This document shows positions 18,077 to 25,287 of a DNA stretch of 64,000 bases, one piece after another. A model generated the notes under the pieces. It was not told the origin of the DNA and made no database searches. It saw only the letters and a program-made list of their open reading frames with translations. Source of the DNA: Sphingomonas alpina. Its GTDB lineage: Bacteria > Pseudomonadota > Alphaproteobacteria > Sphingomonadales > Sphingomonadaceae. Positions within the stretch are counted from its first letter, which is position 1, and every line of letters starts with the position of its first letter. The position numbers were made by a program, and so were the translations under genes. The DNA is taken from contig NZ_CP061038.1 in assembly GCF_014490665.1 (NCBI RefSeq), forward strand, positions 3,224,001 to 3,288,000, in the 5' to 3' direction.

Positions 18077-18870
18077 CCGGCCGGCTGGCTGGCAAGACCG
18101 CGATCCTCATCGGCGCCGGGCAGACGCCGGGCGACACGATCGGCAATGGCCGGGCGACGGCGATGCTGTTCGCCCGCGAGGGCGCAGCGGTATTCTGCGT
18201 CGATCGCAATCTCGACCGGGCCGGGGAAACCGCTGCGCTGATCGCCGGTGAAGGCGGCACCGCCCACGCGCATGCCGCCGATATCCGCGACGAGGCGGAA
18301 TGCGCGGCGCTGATCGCGGCGGGCGTCGCCGCACTCGGCCGGTTCGACATTCTCCACAACAATGTTGGCGGCGGCGCGGGAGACGCATCGGTCGAGGCGA
18401 CCGATCCCGCACGGTTCGACGCGATCCTCCATCTCAACCTCACCGCGATGATGCAGACAATCAAGCACGCCTTGCCCGTGATGCGCGCGCAAGGGCAAGG
18501 CGCGATCGTCAACATTTCCTCGCTTGCCGCGATCGCGCCGGCCGGGATCATTGCCTATGAAGTGTCGAAGGCGGGCGTGAACAAGCTCACCACCAGCGTT
18601 GCGGCCCTCAATGCCCGGCACCAGATTCGCTGCAACGCGATCCTGCCTGGCCTGATCGACACACCGATGGCGATCCAGGGCTGGGCCGGCCTGACCGGCG
18701 AGGCGCAGGCGGAACTGCGCGCCAAGCGCGACGCGCGCGTGCCGATGGGGCGGATGGGCACCGCGTGGGACGTGGCGCACGCCGCGCTGTGGCTGGCGTC
18801 GGACGATGCGCGCTTCGTGACTGGTGCGCTGCTGCCGGTCGATGGCGGGCAGTCGGTACGGCTGGGCTAA
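18073..18870 (+). CDS. Short-chain dehydrogenase/reductase (SDR)
   Basis: A 265-aa classical SDR: cofactor loop ILIGAGQTPGDTIGNGRA (a longer than usual glycine-rich loop), CVDRNLDRA, DIRDEAE, the HNNVGGG strand, catalytic Ser in NISSLAAIAP and YEVSKAG (Tyr and Lys), then LPGLIDTPM and the C-terminal TGALLPVDGGQSV. The acidic residue after beta-2 suggests NAD(H). ATG 18073 is coupled to the CMD gene. A Gly-rich inverted repeat (CCTGAAC...GTTCAGG, 18872-18901) follows the stop and may terminate. Confidence 0.9.
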   Translation: MTGRLAGKTAILIGAGQTPGDTIGNGRATAMLFAREGAAVFCVDRNLDRAGETAALIAGEGGTAHAHAADIRDEAECAALIAAGVAALGRFDILHNNVGGGAGDASVEATDPARFDAILHLNLTAMMQTIKHALPVMRAQGQGAIVNISSLAAIAPAGIIAYEVSKAGVNKLTTSVAALNARHQIRCNAILPGLIDTPMAIQGWAGLTGEAQAELRAKRDARVPMGRMGTAWDVAHAALWLASDDARFVTGALLPVDGGQSVRLG

Positions 18871-18970
18871 GCCTGAACGTCGGATAACCGCCCGGTTCAG
18901 GAACAGGATTCAATCATGCGCGTATTCTTCCCGACATGCCCGACGTGGCGGGCTGGAAAGGATGTACCCC

Positions 18971-19330
18971 ATGAGAATGCCCAAATTTCTCGTTGCTATC
19001 GGCCTGATGGTCGCGGCGATGAGCGTGAGCGGCACCGCAAACGCCCAGCGCTACGACCATGGTCGCGATGGCTATCATGACCGTTATGATCGCGGCGACC
19101 GTAACTGGCGTGGTGATCGTGGTTGGCGCGGTGATCGCGGCGACCGCCGCTGGCGCGGCGATCGTGGCTGGCGTGGTGATCGCGGTTGGCGCGGCGACCG
19201 TCGCTGGCGTGGTGATCGCGGCTGGCGTGGTGACCGCTGGGATCGCGGCCGTCGCTACGGCTGGAACAATGGCTATCGCCGTTGCTGGACCGACTGGCGC
19301 TACGGCCGTCGCGTGCGCATCTGCCGCTAA
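18971..19330 (+). CDS. Secreted Arg/Gly/Asp/Trp-repeat protein
   Basis: A 119-aa protein with a Sec signal peptide ([20 protein letters not shown], predicted cut after ANA) followed by seven copies of the pentapeptide WRGDR in six-residue units (about 45-95), each encoded by an 18-base repeat, and a C-terminal segment [20 protein letters not shown]. The mature protein is very basic. It resembles the low-complexity N-terminal part of some RcnB-like periplasmic proteins but lacks the RcnB domain. Other in-frame ATGs are at 18962 and 18977. Function unknown. Confidence 0.75.
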   Translation: MRMPKFLVAIGLMVAAMSVSGTANAQRYDHGRDGYHDRYDRGDRNWRGDRGWRGDRGDRRWRGDRGWRGDRGWRGDRRWRGDRGWRGDRWDRGRRYGWNNGYRRCWTDWRYGRRVRICR

Positions 19331-19339
19331 GCTGAAATG

Positions 19340-19371
19340 GGGCGGCGACCGGACAGGTCGCCGCCCTTTTT
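19340..19371 (+). terminator. Rho-independent terminator after the WRGDR protein
   Basis: An 11-bp perfect GC stem (GGGCGGCGACC/GGTCGCCGCCC) with a 5-base loop is followed by TTTTT. It lies 9 bases past the stop and close to the convergent OB-fold gene, which it would also shield. Confidence 0.85.
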
Positions 19372-19375
19372 CTGA

Positions 19376-19945
19376 TCAGCCGGCGCGGTTGCCGATCGCA
19401 GCCGGCGTAACCGGCGACTGAGCGGCAGGTGCCGGCGGTGCCGAACCATCGGCCGGCGGGGGTGGCGGAGGACCGTCACGCCCTTCCGGCCCGCGATCCG
19501 GTCCATCATGCGCCGTGCCCCTTGGACCATGCGGAGGGCCGCCCAGCTCCGTCACTTTGCCATCCGCACCGATCAGGAAGGAGGCATGGACGATGCCGTC
19601 ATGGAATCTGCCCTGGATCGTCACCATCGCACCGGTCGCGACCGGGCTATTCGAACTCATGCCCAGCATTCCATGCCGGCGCCCCCCATCGATCAGCGCC
19701 TTGCCGCTGCCGTCCTGCATCACGAACATCGGGCCATAGACTTCGGCCACTTTCCCGCGCAGCGTTATGACGTTCGTGCTGTCGGTCAGGCCGGAGATCG
19801 CCATCGGCTTGATCGGCGCCATCTCGATCGACGGCCCGCTCACCTTGATCGCGGCCGCCCCGGCGGCAACGCCGACGCCAAGCAACGCCACGGCAGCGAG
19901 CGATGCCTTGAACAGTGTGCGGCTGGTCTTGGTTTCTTCGGTCAT
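19376..19945 (-). CDS. Periplasmic OB-fold-like protein beside a two-component system
   Basis: A 189-aa exported protein: an N-terminal membrane/signal segment (SLAAVALLGVGVAAGAAA), an OB-fold-like core (NVITLRGKVAEVYGPMFVMQ, then DGSGKALIDGG and GAMVTIQGRF), and a disordered Pro/Gly-rich tail. The pattern G+V...G..F...D..G is that of bacterial OB-fold proteins such as YgiW. ATG 19945 has GGAG at good spacing, preferred over 19954. It is divergent from a response regulator/kinase pair, the same arrangement as ygiW with qseBC. A link to that system is inference. Confidence 0.65.
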   Translation of the reverse strand: MTEETKTSRTLFKASLAAVALLGVGVAAGAAAIKVSGPSIEMAPIKPMAISGLTDSTNVITLRGKVAEVYGPMFVMQDGSGKALIDGGRRHGMLGMSSNSPVATGAMVTIQGRFHDGIVHASFLIGADGKVTELGGPPHGPRGTAHDGPDRGPEGRDGPPPPPPADGSAPPAPAAQSPVTPAAIGNRAG

Positions 19946-20001
19946 TATGGTCACTCCATCTGTGTCGATGGCAGTTTCTAGCGAGTCGCACCCACGGCCC
20001 G

Positions 20002-20019
20002 CTGAACCTTCCTGTTCAG
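20002..20019. promoter_or_regulatory. Inverted repeat CTGAAC-N6-GTTCAG in the divergent promoter region
   Basis: A perfect 6-bp dyad between the OB-fold gene and the response regulator gene, followed by GTTTCGGTTTAACG. Its position suits binding by the response regulator (autoregulation), but that is inference. Confidence 0.4.
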
Positions 20020-20065
20020 TTTCGGTTTAACGCAGGATCCTAGCCCGCAGGTTGAAAGGACGAGA

Positions 20066-20731
20066 ATGCGCATCCTGCTGGTTGAGGACGATATGGCGCT
20101 CGCCGAGGGCATCGCCCGCGCGTTGCGCGCCGAGCATTTCGCCGTCGACACTGCCACGAATGGAGAGGACGGCGCGCATCTCGGTGACACCGGGCTGTAC
20201 GACGCCGCGGTGCTCGATCTTGGCCTGCCGGTGAAGCCCGGCATAACGGTGCTGAAGGAATGGCGCGCGGCGGGCCGTGCGCACCCGGTGCTGATCCTCA
20301 CCGCGCGCGATGGCTGGTCGGACAAGGTCGAGGGCTTCCGCGCCGGGGCCGACGATTATCTGACCAAGCCGTTCCGGCTCGAGGAACTGGTCATGCGGCT
20401 GCGCGCGCTGGTCCGCCGCGCTTCGGGTCATGCCGCAAGCATCGTCAGCTGCGGCCCCGTGTCGTTCGACGCACAGACCGGCCAGTTCGAACTTGACGGC
20501 CTGCCGCTGCGCCTCACCGCGCTCGAATGGCGCGTGCTCTCCGCGCTGATGCTGCGCAAGGACGTGGTGATCGACCGGCTCGACCTGATGGAACGGGTGT
20601 ATGACGGCGATGCCAACCCGGACTCCAACTCGCTCGAAGTGATTATCGGCCGGCTGCGCAAGAAGGTCGGCCGAGACCTGATCGAAACGGTGCGCGGGCG
20701 CGGCTATCGCCTGACCGAGGCGCCGCAATGA
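20066..20731 (+). CDS. OmpR-family response regulator
   Basis: A 221-aa DNA-binding response regulator. Receiver domain: acidic pocket VEDD at 6-9, phospho-acceptor D51 in VLDLGLP, Thr in LTARD, Lys in YLTKPF. The C-terminal winged helix has LDGLPLRLTALEWRVL and the recognition region SLEVIIGRLRKKVG, ending RGRGYRLTE. AAAGGA precedes ATG 20066. Transcribed with the downstream kinase (ATGA overlap). It is closest in outline to QseB/PmrA-type regulators. Confidence 0.93.
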   Translation: MRILLVEDDMALAEGIARALRAEHFAVDTATNGEDGAHLGDTGLYDAAVLDLGLPVKPGITVLKEWRAAGRAHPVLILTARDGWSDKVEGFRAGADDYLTKPFRLEELVMRLRALVRRASGHAASIVSCGPVSFDAQTGQFELDGLPLRLTALEWRVLSALMLRKDVVIDRLDLMERVYDGDANPDSNSLEVIIGRLRKKVGRDLIETVRGRGYRLTEAPQ

Positions 20732-22080
20732 GGCTGATGCCGAAATCGCTTTACGGCCGGCTGCTCGCCACAGCGCTGCTCGCGACGCTGGCCGCGCTTG
20801 CTTTCGCCGCAGTCGCGATCGGTGCTGTGCTCGAACGCTTCGTGATGCACGGACTCGACCAACAGCTCGATGCCCAGATCGCGATCCTCGCCACCGCGAT
20901 CGGGCCGGACGGCGCGATCGATCGCGGGCGCATCTCACTCGCCCCACCCTATGACCGGGCCGATTCCGGCTGGGGCTGGCGGATCGACGCACCCGCCGGC
21001 ACGATCCGCTCGCCCGCCGCACCCGATCCGGGGCCGTTTCGGCTCGACGAGCCGCCGCCCCACTTGCGTCCTGACCGGAACGATCGCTCGGACGAGCCGC
21101 GCCCGCTCCTCTGGCGGGCCGCTGACGGTCATGCCTACCACGCCCGCGCGCTGACCGTTCCAACCTCGGCCGGCATCGTCCGGATCACCGCGTCCGCGCC
21201 GCGCGCCATCGTCGAACGCCCGATCCGGGCGGCGATGATCCCGCTGCTTGGCTCGCTCGCCCTGCTCGGCATCGCGCTGGCGCTGTCCACCCTGATCCAG
21301 CTGCGCATCGGCCTGCGCCCGCTCGGCCAGCTGCGCGAGGCGCTGGCGGCGGTACGGCGCGGCAGTGACGCGCGCGTTCCACCCGACCAGCCGACCGAAC
21401 TCGCGCCACTGGCAGATGAGATCAACGCGCTGCTCGATGCGAACGACGCGGCGCTGGCCAATGCGCGCGGCCATGTCGCCAATCTCGCGCATGGGTTGAA
21501 GACGCCGCTCGCCACGCTCGCCCTTGCGCTGCGCGAGCGCGACCCCGACGGGTCGCTCGGTGCGCAGCTCGATCGCATCGATCAAGCGGTCCGCCACCAT
21601 CTCGGCCGCGCCCGCACCGGCACGCCGGGCGGCGTCACGCGGGTCGCGACGCCACTGCGCCCGGCGATCGAGGGGCTTGCCGAGGCGCTGGGCCGCATCC
21701 ATGCCGCCCGGCCAGTCACCGCCGACATCGCGATCGACCCCGGCCTGTCGGTTGCGCTCGATCCGCAGGACCTGGATGAACTCGCCGGCAATCTGCTCGA
21801 CAATGCGTGGCGCTGGGCGGCGAGGCGTATTATGGTGAGCGCCGAACGCGACGCGCAAAGGGTCCGGCTGATCATCACCGATGACGGCCCCGGCATCCCC
21901 GACGCCGAACGCGTCGCGGCGATGCAGCCGGGCCGTCGCCTCGACGAGTCCGGCGACGGCCATGGCTTCGGCCTGTCGATCGCGCGCGAACTGGCCGAGC
22001 TTTATGGCGGGACTCTGTCGCTGGATGCGGCGGAGAGCAGTGGACTGCAGGTGACCGTGAGGTTGCCAGCAGCCCTCTAA
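20728..22080 (+). CDS. Sensor histidine kinase
   Basis: A 450-aa inner-membrane kinase. Two membrane segments (about 11-35 and 167-192) enclose a periplasmic Pro/Asp-rich sensor of about 130 residues; a HAMP linker (RPLGQLREALAAVRRG) leads to the phospho-acceptor His in NLAHGLKTPLATLALALRER at about 254. The ATPase shows DNAWRWA (N box), ITDDGPGIPDAERV (G1) and GHGFGLSIARELA (G2). The HGLKTPL form of the H box is that of PhoQ-like kinases. Paired with the upstream regulator. Confidence 0.93.
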   Translation: MRLMPKSLYGRLLATALLATLAALAFAAVAIGAVLERFVMHGLDQQLDAQIAILATAIGPDGAIDRGRISLAPPYDRADSGWGWRIDAPAGTIRSPAAPDPGPFRLDEPPPHLRPDRNDRSDEPRPLLWRAADGHAYHARALTVPTSAGIVRITASAPRAIVERPIRAAMIPLLGSLALLGIALALSTLIQLRIGLRPLGQLREALAAVRRGSDARVPPDQPTELAPLADEINALLDANDAALANARGHVANLAHGLKTPLATLALALRERDPDGSLGAQLDRIDQAVRHHLGRARTGTPGGVTRVATPLRPAIEGLAEALGRIHAARPVTADIAIDPGLSVALDPQDLDELAGNLLDNAWRWAARRIMVSAERDAQRVRLIITDDGPGIPDAERVAAMQPGRRLDESGDGHGFGLSIARELAELYGGTLSLDAAESSGLQVTVRLPAAL

Positions 22081-22115
22081 CTCGTCCCCCGCCATGCGAG
22101 AGAGGAGTTAGAGGG

Positions 22116-23111
22116 TCATCCCCGTTCGCTATCGAGATGCGCCATCAGCGGCGTCGGATACCGATCGCCCGCCGCCGCGCCCTTGGGCACCGCGTGCTCG
22201 ATCGCGGCCAGATCCTCGCCGCTCAGCACCACATCCAGCGCCCCGAGCGCCTCGCTCAACCGGTCGCGCCGCCGCGCGCCGACCAGCGGCACGATATCCC
22301 GACCCTGCTCCGCGACCCAGGCAATGGCGATCTGCGCCACCGTCGCACCCTTCGCCGCCGCCACCGCCTGCAACGCATCGACCAGCGCCAGATTGGCATC
22401 GACATTCCCGGACTGGAATCGCGGGCTCATTGCGCGGAAGTCGCCCGCCCGGCTGGCATCCTTCTGCCAATGCCCGCTGATCAGGCCGCGCGACAGCACG
22501 CCATAGGCGGTCACGCCGATCCCGAGCTCCTGCGTGGTCGGAAAAATCGCCTCTTCCGGCGCGCGCGAAATCAGCGAATATTCGATCTGCAGATCGCAGA
22601 TCGGATGCACCGCCGCCGCGCGCCGGATCGTTTCCGCGCCCATTTCGCTGAGCCCGATATGCCGGACATAGCCAGCCTTCACCATTTCGGCGATCGCACC
22701 GATCGTCTCCTCGATCGGCACGTCCGGGTCGAGTCGCGCCGGGCGATACACATCGATATAGTCGGTGCCGAGCCGCTGCAGCGAGTAAGCAAGGAAGTTC
22801 TTCACCGCCTCGGGCCGCGCATCATATTTCGACCAGCCACCCGCCGCATCGCGCATCGCGCCGAACTTGACGCTGAGCTGATAGCTGTCGCGCGACAGGC
22901 CTTTCACCGCCTCGCCGATCAACATCTCGTTATGCCCCATGCCGTAGAAATCGCCGGTGTCGAGCAGAGTCACACCGGCGTCGAGCGCGGCATGGATCGT
23001 CGCGATGCTCTCCGCCCGGTCGGACGGGCCGTACATGCCCGACATGCCCATGCAGCCAAGCCCGATCGCCGATGTCGCCGGGCCGTTTCTGCCCAGGTTG
23101 CGCTGTTCCAT
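22116..23111 (-). CDS. Aldo/keto reductase
   Basis: A 331-aa AKR. N-terminus MEQRNLGRNGPATSAIGLGC is followed by LLDTGDFYGMGHNE with the catalytic Asp and Tyr, KFGAMR with Lys, and VRHIGLSEM. YRPARLDPDVPIEET replaces the usual H in the CxxHR/YLxH region. VPLVGARRRDRLSEALGAL is the NADPH phosphate-binding segment. ATG 23111 starts the conserved N-terminus; the open frame upstream is antisense to the LysR gene. Divergent from that LysR gene, the probable regulator. Confidence 0.9.
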   Translation of the reverse strand: MEQRNLGRNGPATSAIGLGCMGMSGMYGPSDRAESIATIHAALDAGVTLLDTGDFYGMGHNEMLIGEAVKGLSRDSYQLSVKFGAMRDAAGGWSKYDARPEAVKNFLAYSLQRLGTDYIDVYRPARLDPDVPIEETIGAIAEMVKAGYVRHIGLSEMGAETIRRAAAVHPICDLQIEYSLISRAPEEAIFPTTQELGIGVTAYGVLSRGLISGHWQKDASRAGDFRAMSPRFQSGNVDANLALVDALQAVAAAKGATVAQIAIAWVAEQGRDIVPLVGARRRDRLSEALGALDVVLSGEDLAAIEHAVPKGAAAGDRYPTPLMAHLDSERG

Positions 23112-23207
23112 GATCCGTTTCCTCAAAATCGCTTGCCCGCTTATGCCACACCGGGGATCGTGCAATAAGCCGATGTTATTGGAACAGCCCGTGCGGGAAT
23201 TCGGACA

Positions 23208-24101
23208 ATGACCACGCCCAATCTCGATGATATCCGACTCTTCGCGAGCGTCGCGGAGGCCGGCGGCTTTCGCAGCGCAGCGCAGGACCGCAACGTCTCC
23301 GCTTCCTCGCTCAGCGACGCGGTGCGCCGGCTCGAAGGCGATCTCGGCGTGCGCCTGCTCAATCGCACCACGCGCAGCGTAACGCCGACCGAGGCGGGCC
23401 AGCGCCTGCTCGAACGGCTGCGCCCTGCGCTGGCCGAAATCTCCGACGCGCTCGACGGCCTGGCGGTGCGCGACGGCCAGCCGAGCGGTACGCTGCGGCT
23501 CAACGTGCCGACCGTCGTTGCGCACTATATCCTGCCGCCGATCATCGCGCGCTTCCTCGCCGCGCATCCCGGCATCCGCATGGAGATCATTGCCGAGGAC
23601 ACCTTCCTCGACGTGCTTGCGCACGGCTTCGATGCCGGCATCCGCTATGAGGAAAGCATCGCCAGGGACATGATTGCGATCCCGATCGGCCCGAAATATC
23701 AGCGCTTCGCGGTCGCCGGCTCGCCCGCCTATCTCGCCGCGCACGGCGTGCCGAAACATCCCCGCGATCTCGCCGATCACGCCCGGATCGGCCATCGCTT
23801 CGCCAGCGGCCATCTCGCGCTGTGGGATTTCGAGCGTGGCGCCAAGCGCTTCCGCATCGCGCCGGAAGGTCCGCTGATCTCCTCGTCGCACGCGATCGGC
23901 ATGGCCGCAGCGCTGGCCGGGCTTGGCCTGATCGCCAGCTTCGCCGAATATCTCCAGCCGGAGATCGATCGCGGCGCGCTGGTCCAGGTACTGAGCGACT
24001 GGCAGGAGGATTTCCCCGGCCCCTCGCTTTACTATCACAGCCGCCGCCACATGCCCGCGCCGTTGCGGGCGTTCATCGATTTCGTCAAAGCAGGTGGATA
24101 G
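23208..24101 (+). CDS. LysR family transcriptional regulator
   Basis: A 297-aa LysR protein: N-terminal helix-turn-helix (DIRLFASVAEAGGFRSAAQD and SLSDAVRRLEGDLGVRLLNR), linker helix, and a co-inducer-binding domain beginning GTLRLNVPTVVAHYILPPII. Divergent from an aldo/keto reductase, which it likely controls, and ending 13 bases before the dehalogenase start, so the two may be co-transcribed. Inducer unknown. Confidence 0.93.
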   Translation: MTTPNLDDIRLFASVAEAGGFRSAAQDRNVSASSLSDAVRRLEGDLGVRLLNRTTRSVTPTEAGQRLLERLRPALAEISDALDGLAVRDGQPSGTLRLNVPTVVAHYILPPIIARFLAAHPGIRMEIIAEDTFLDVLAHGFDAGIRYEESIARDMIAIPIGPKYQRFAVAGSPAYLAAHGVPKHPRDLADHARIGHRFASGHLALWDFERGAKRFRIAPEGPLISSSHAIGMAAALAGLGLIASFAEYLQPEIDRGALVQVLSDWQEDFPGPSLYYHSRRHMPAPLRAFIDFVKAGG

Positions 24102-24114
24102 TCCGGAGACGTTC

Positions 24115-24828
24115 ATGCCCCAACCCCTTGCTCTCGCTTTCGACGTGTTCGGCACGGTGGTCGACTGGCGCACTAGCATCGCGCGCGAGGCCGACGCCTT
24201 CTTTGCAGCACTCGGGCATGAAATCGACGGCGCGCAGTTCGCCGACCAGTGGCGTGGTCTCTACCAGCCGGCGATGGAGGAATGCCGCAGCGGGCGCCGC
24301 CCCTATACGCGGCTCGACATTCTCAACCGCGAGACGCTCGAAGCCCTGCTCGCCCGCCACGACATCGACCCGTCCGGCATCGAAGACGCGGCGCTCGACC
24401 GCTTTGCCCGTGCCTGGCGGCGGCTCGATCCCTGGCCCGATGCGGTCGAGGGACTGACCCGGCTGAAAGTCCGCTTCCCCATCGTCACTCTGTCCAACGG
24501 CAATACCGCGCTCACGCTCGAAATGGCCCGGCGCGCCGGCCTGCCCTGGGACACGATCCTCGGCGCCGAATCGACCGGTCACTACAAGCCGCTGCCACAG
24601 GCCTATCTCGGCACCGCCGATATCCTCGGCATCGCGCCCGGCGCCTTGTGCCTGGTCGCCGCACATCACAGCGACCTCGCCGCTGCGCGGGCGTGCGGCC
24701 TGATGACGGCCTATGTCCACAGGCCGCAGGAATATGGCGGCCGAATCGCCCCCGACGCGAATCTGGCGCAGGACTGGGACTATCGCGCCGACAGCTTCAT
24801 CGGGCTCGCCGGGCAGCTCGAACGATAG
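24115..24828 (+). CDS. Haloacid dehalogenase, type II
   Basis: A 237-aa HAD hydrolase resembling L-2-haloacid dehalogenase. Nucleophile Asp in LAFDVFGTVVDWRTS (about 10), Ser/Asn in TLSNGNTAL, Lys in GHYKPLPQAY, and the acidic motif LVAAHHSDLAAARACGLMTA; RPQEYGG follows. CCGGAG gives ATG 24115 a good RBS; a GTG seven codons upstream overlaps the LysR end. Whether the natural substrate is halogenated is not shown. Confidence 0.88.
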   Translation: MPQPLALAFDVFGTVVDWRTSIAREADAFFAALGHEIDGAQFADQWRGLYQPAMEECRSGRRPYTRLDILNRETLEALLARHDIDPSGIEDAALDRFARAWRRLDPWPDAVEGLTRLKVRFPIVTLSNGNTALTLEMARRAGLPWDTILGAESTGHYKPLPQAYLGTADILGIAPGALCLVAAHHSDLAAARACGLMTAYVHRPQEYGGRIAPDANLAQDWDYRADSFIGLAGQLER

Positions 24829-24882
24829 CGTTCAATATCGTCTGCGCCGCGTCTTCCTGATCTGAATCAGCACCGGAATCCG

Positions 24883-24906
24883 CGCAAATTATTTTGCGAA
24901 ATTTTT
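24883..24906 (+). terminator. Hairpin with T-run after the dehalogenase gene
   Basis: Stem CGCAAA/TTTGCG with loop TTAT, followed by AAATTTTTC. It lies 55 bases past the dehalogenase stop and fits an intrinsic terminator, though the stem is short. Confidence 0.5.
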
Positions 24907-25120
24907 CTCCGTTCCGTATTCGTCCTCTTGCCTTTCGGCAAAGCCAGCTTTGACCACGCGTCGCTGCGCTGCGGTACCTGGCGCTTGCCGTGAACCGACT
25001 CAAAATAGCGACGAACCGAGTCTCTAATTTGTCATTTACTGTCTTGCCTCGGGACCAGAATGGGCACAATCTGTAGGGGTTGAGTTCGGGGGCGAACCCA
25101 AGAGCTGGTAGAACATCAGT

Positions 25121-25137
25121 CGCAACACCATATTGCG
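25121..25137. promoter_or_regulatory. Imperfect palindrome, possible NrdR-like box upstream of nrdA
   Basis: CGCAACACCATATTGCG has CGCAA/TTGCG arms and an ACACnATAT half resembling the NrdR consensus acaCwAtATaTwGtgt. The second half fits poorly. It lies about 150 bp before the nrdA start. Confidence 0.25.
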
Positions 25138-25150
25138 AGCATGCCCGCAC

Positions 25151-25255
25151 GCGCCATCACGGTGGCGCGAGGGGTGAGATTTTGTTCTCACTGGGACGCC
25201 CGGAAATGGTAGCTTGGGGGTTCGCCCCGATTCGAACGGACCGGGAACACCGGTC
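25151..25255 (+). other. Hairpin-rich leader of nrdA
   Basis: Consecutive perfect stems can be read: GCGCCA/TGGCGC (25151-25168), GTGAGA/TCTCAC (25174-25191), GGGG/CCCC around TTCG (about 25217-25227) and GACCGG/CCGGTC (25239-25255). They end 32 bases before the chosen nrdA start. This may be a structured 5' UTR; no known riboswitch class was recognised. Confidence 0.4.
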
Positions 25256-25287
25256 GGGTAACATATTTGAGACAAGGGCGGCATTCG

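Larger units (their letters stand above)
24829..25287. other. 459-bp region between the dehalogenase and nrdA
   Basis: No gene is supported. It holds a terminator-like hairpin near 24.9 kb, an imperfect inverted repeat GACTC...GAGTC near 24.99-25.02 kb, one candidate NrdR-like half box and a chain of hairpins up to the nrdA start. Long antisense translation through this stretch is low-complexity and not believed. Confidence 0.6.

Noticed and set aside
18971..19330. RGD tripeptides as integrin-binding adhesin
   Set aside because: RGD arises automatically from the WRGDR repeat in a basic low-complexity protein; no host-association genes nearby.
25071..25287. Cobalamin riboswitch or tRNA before nrdA
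   Set aside because: No B12 box, and no cloverleaf or T-loop GTTCGA in proper context. The reductase is class I and does not use cobalamin.
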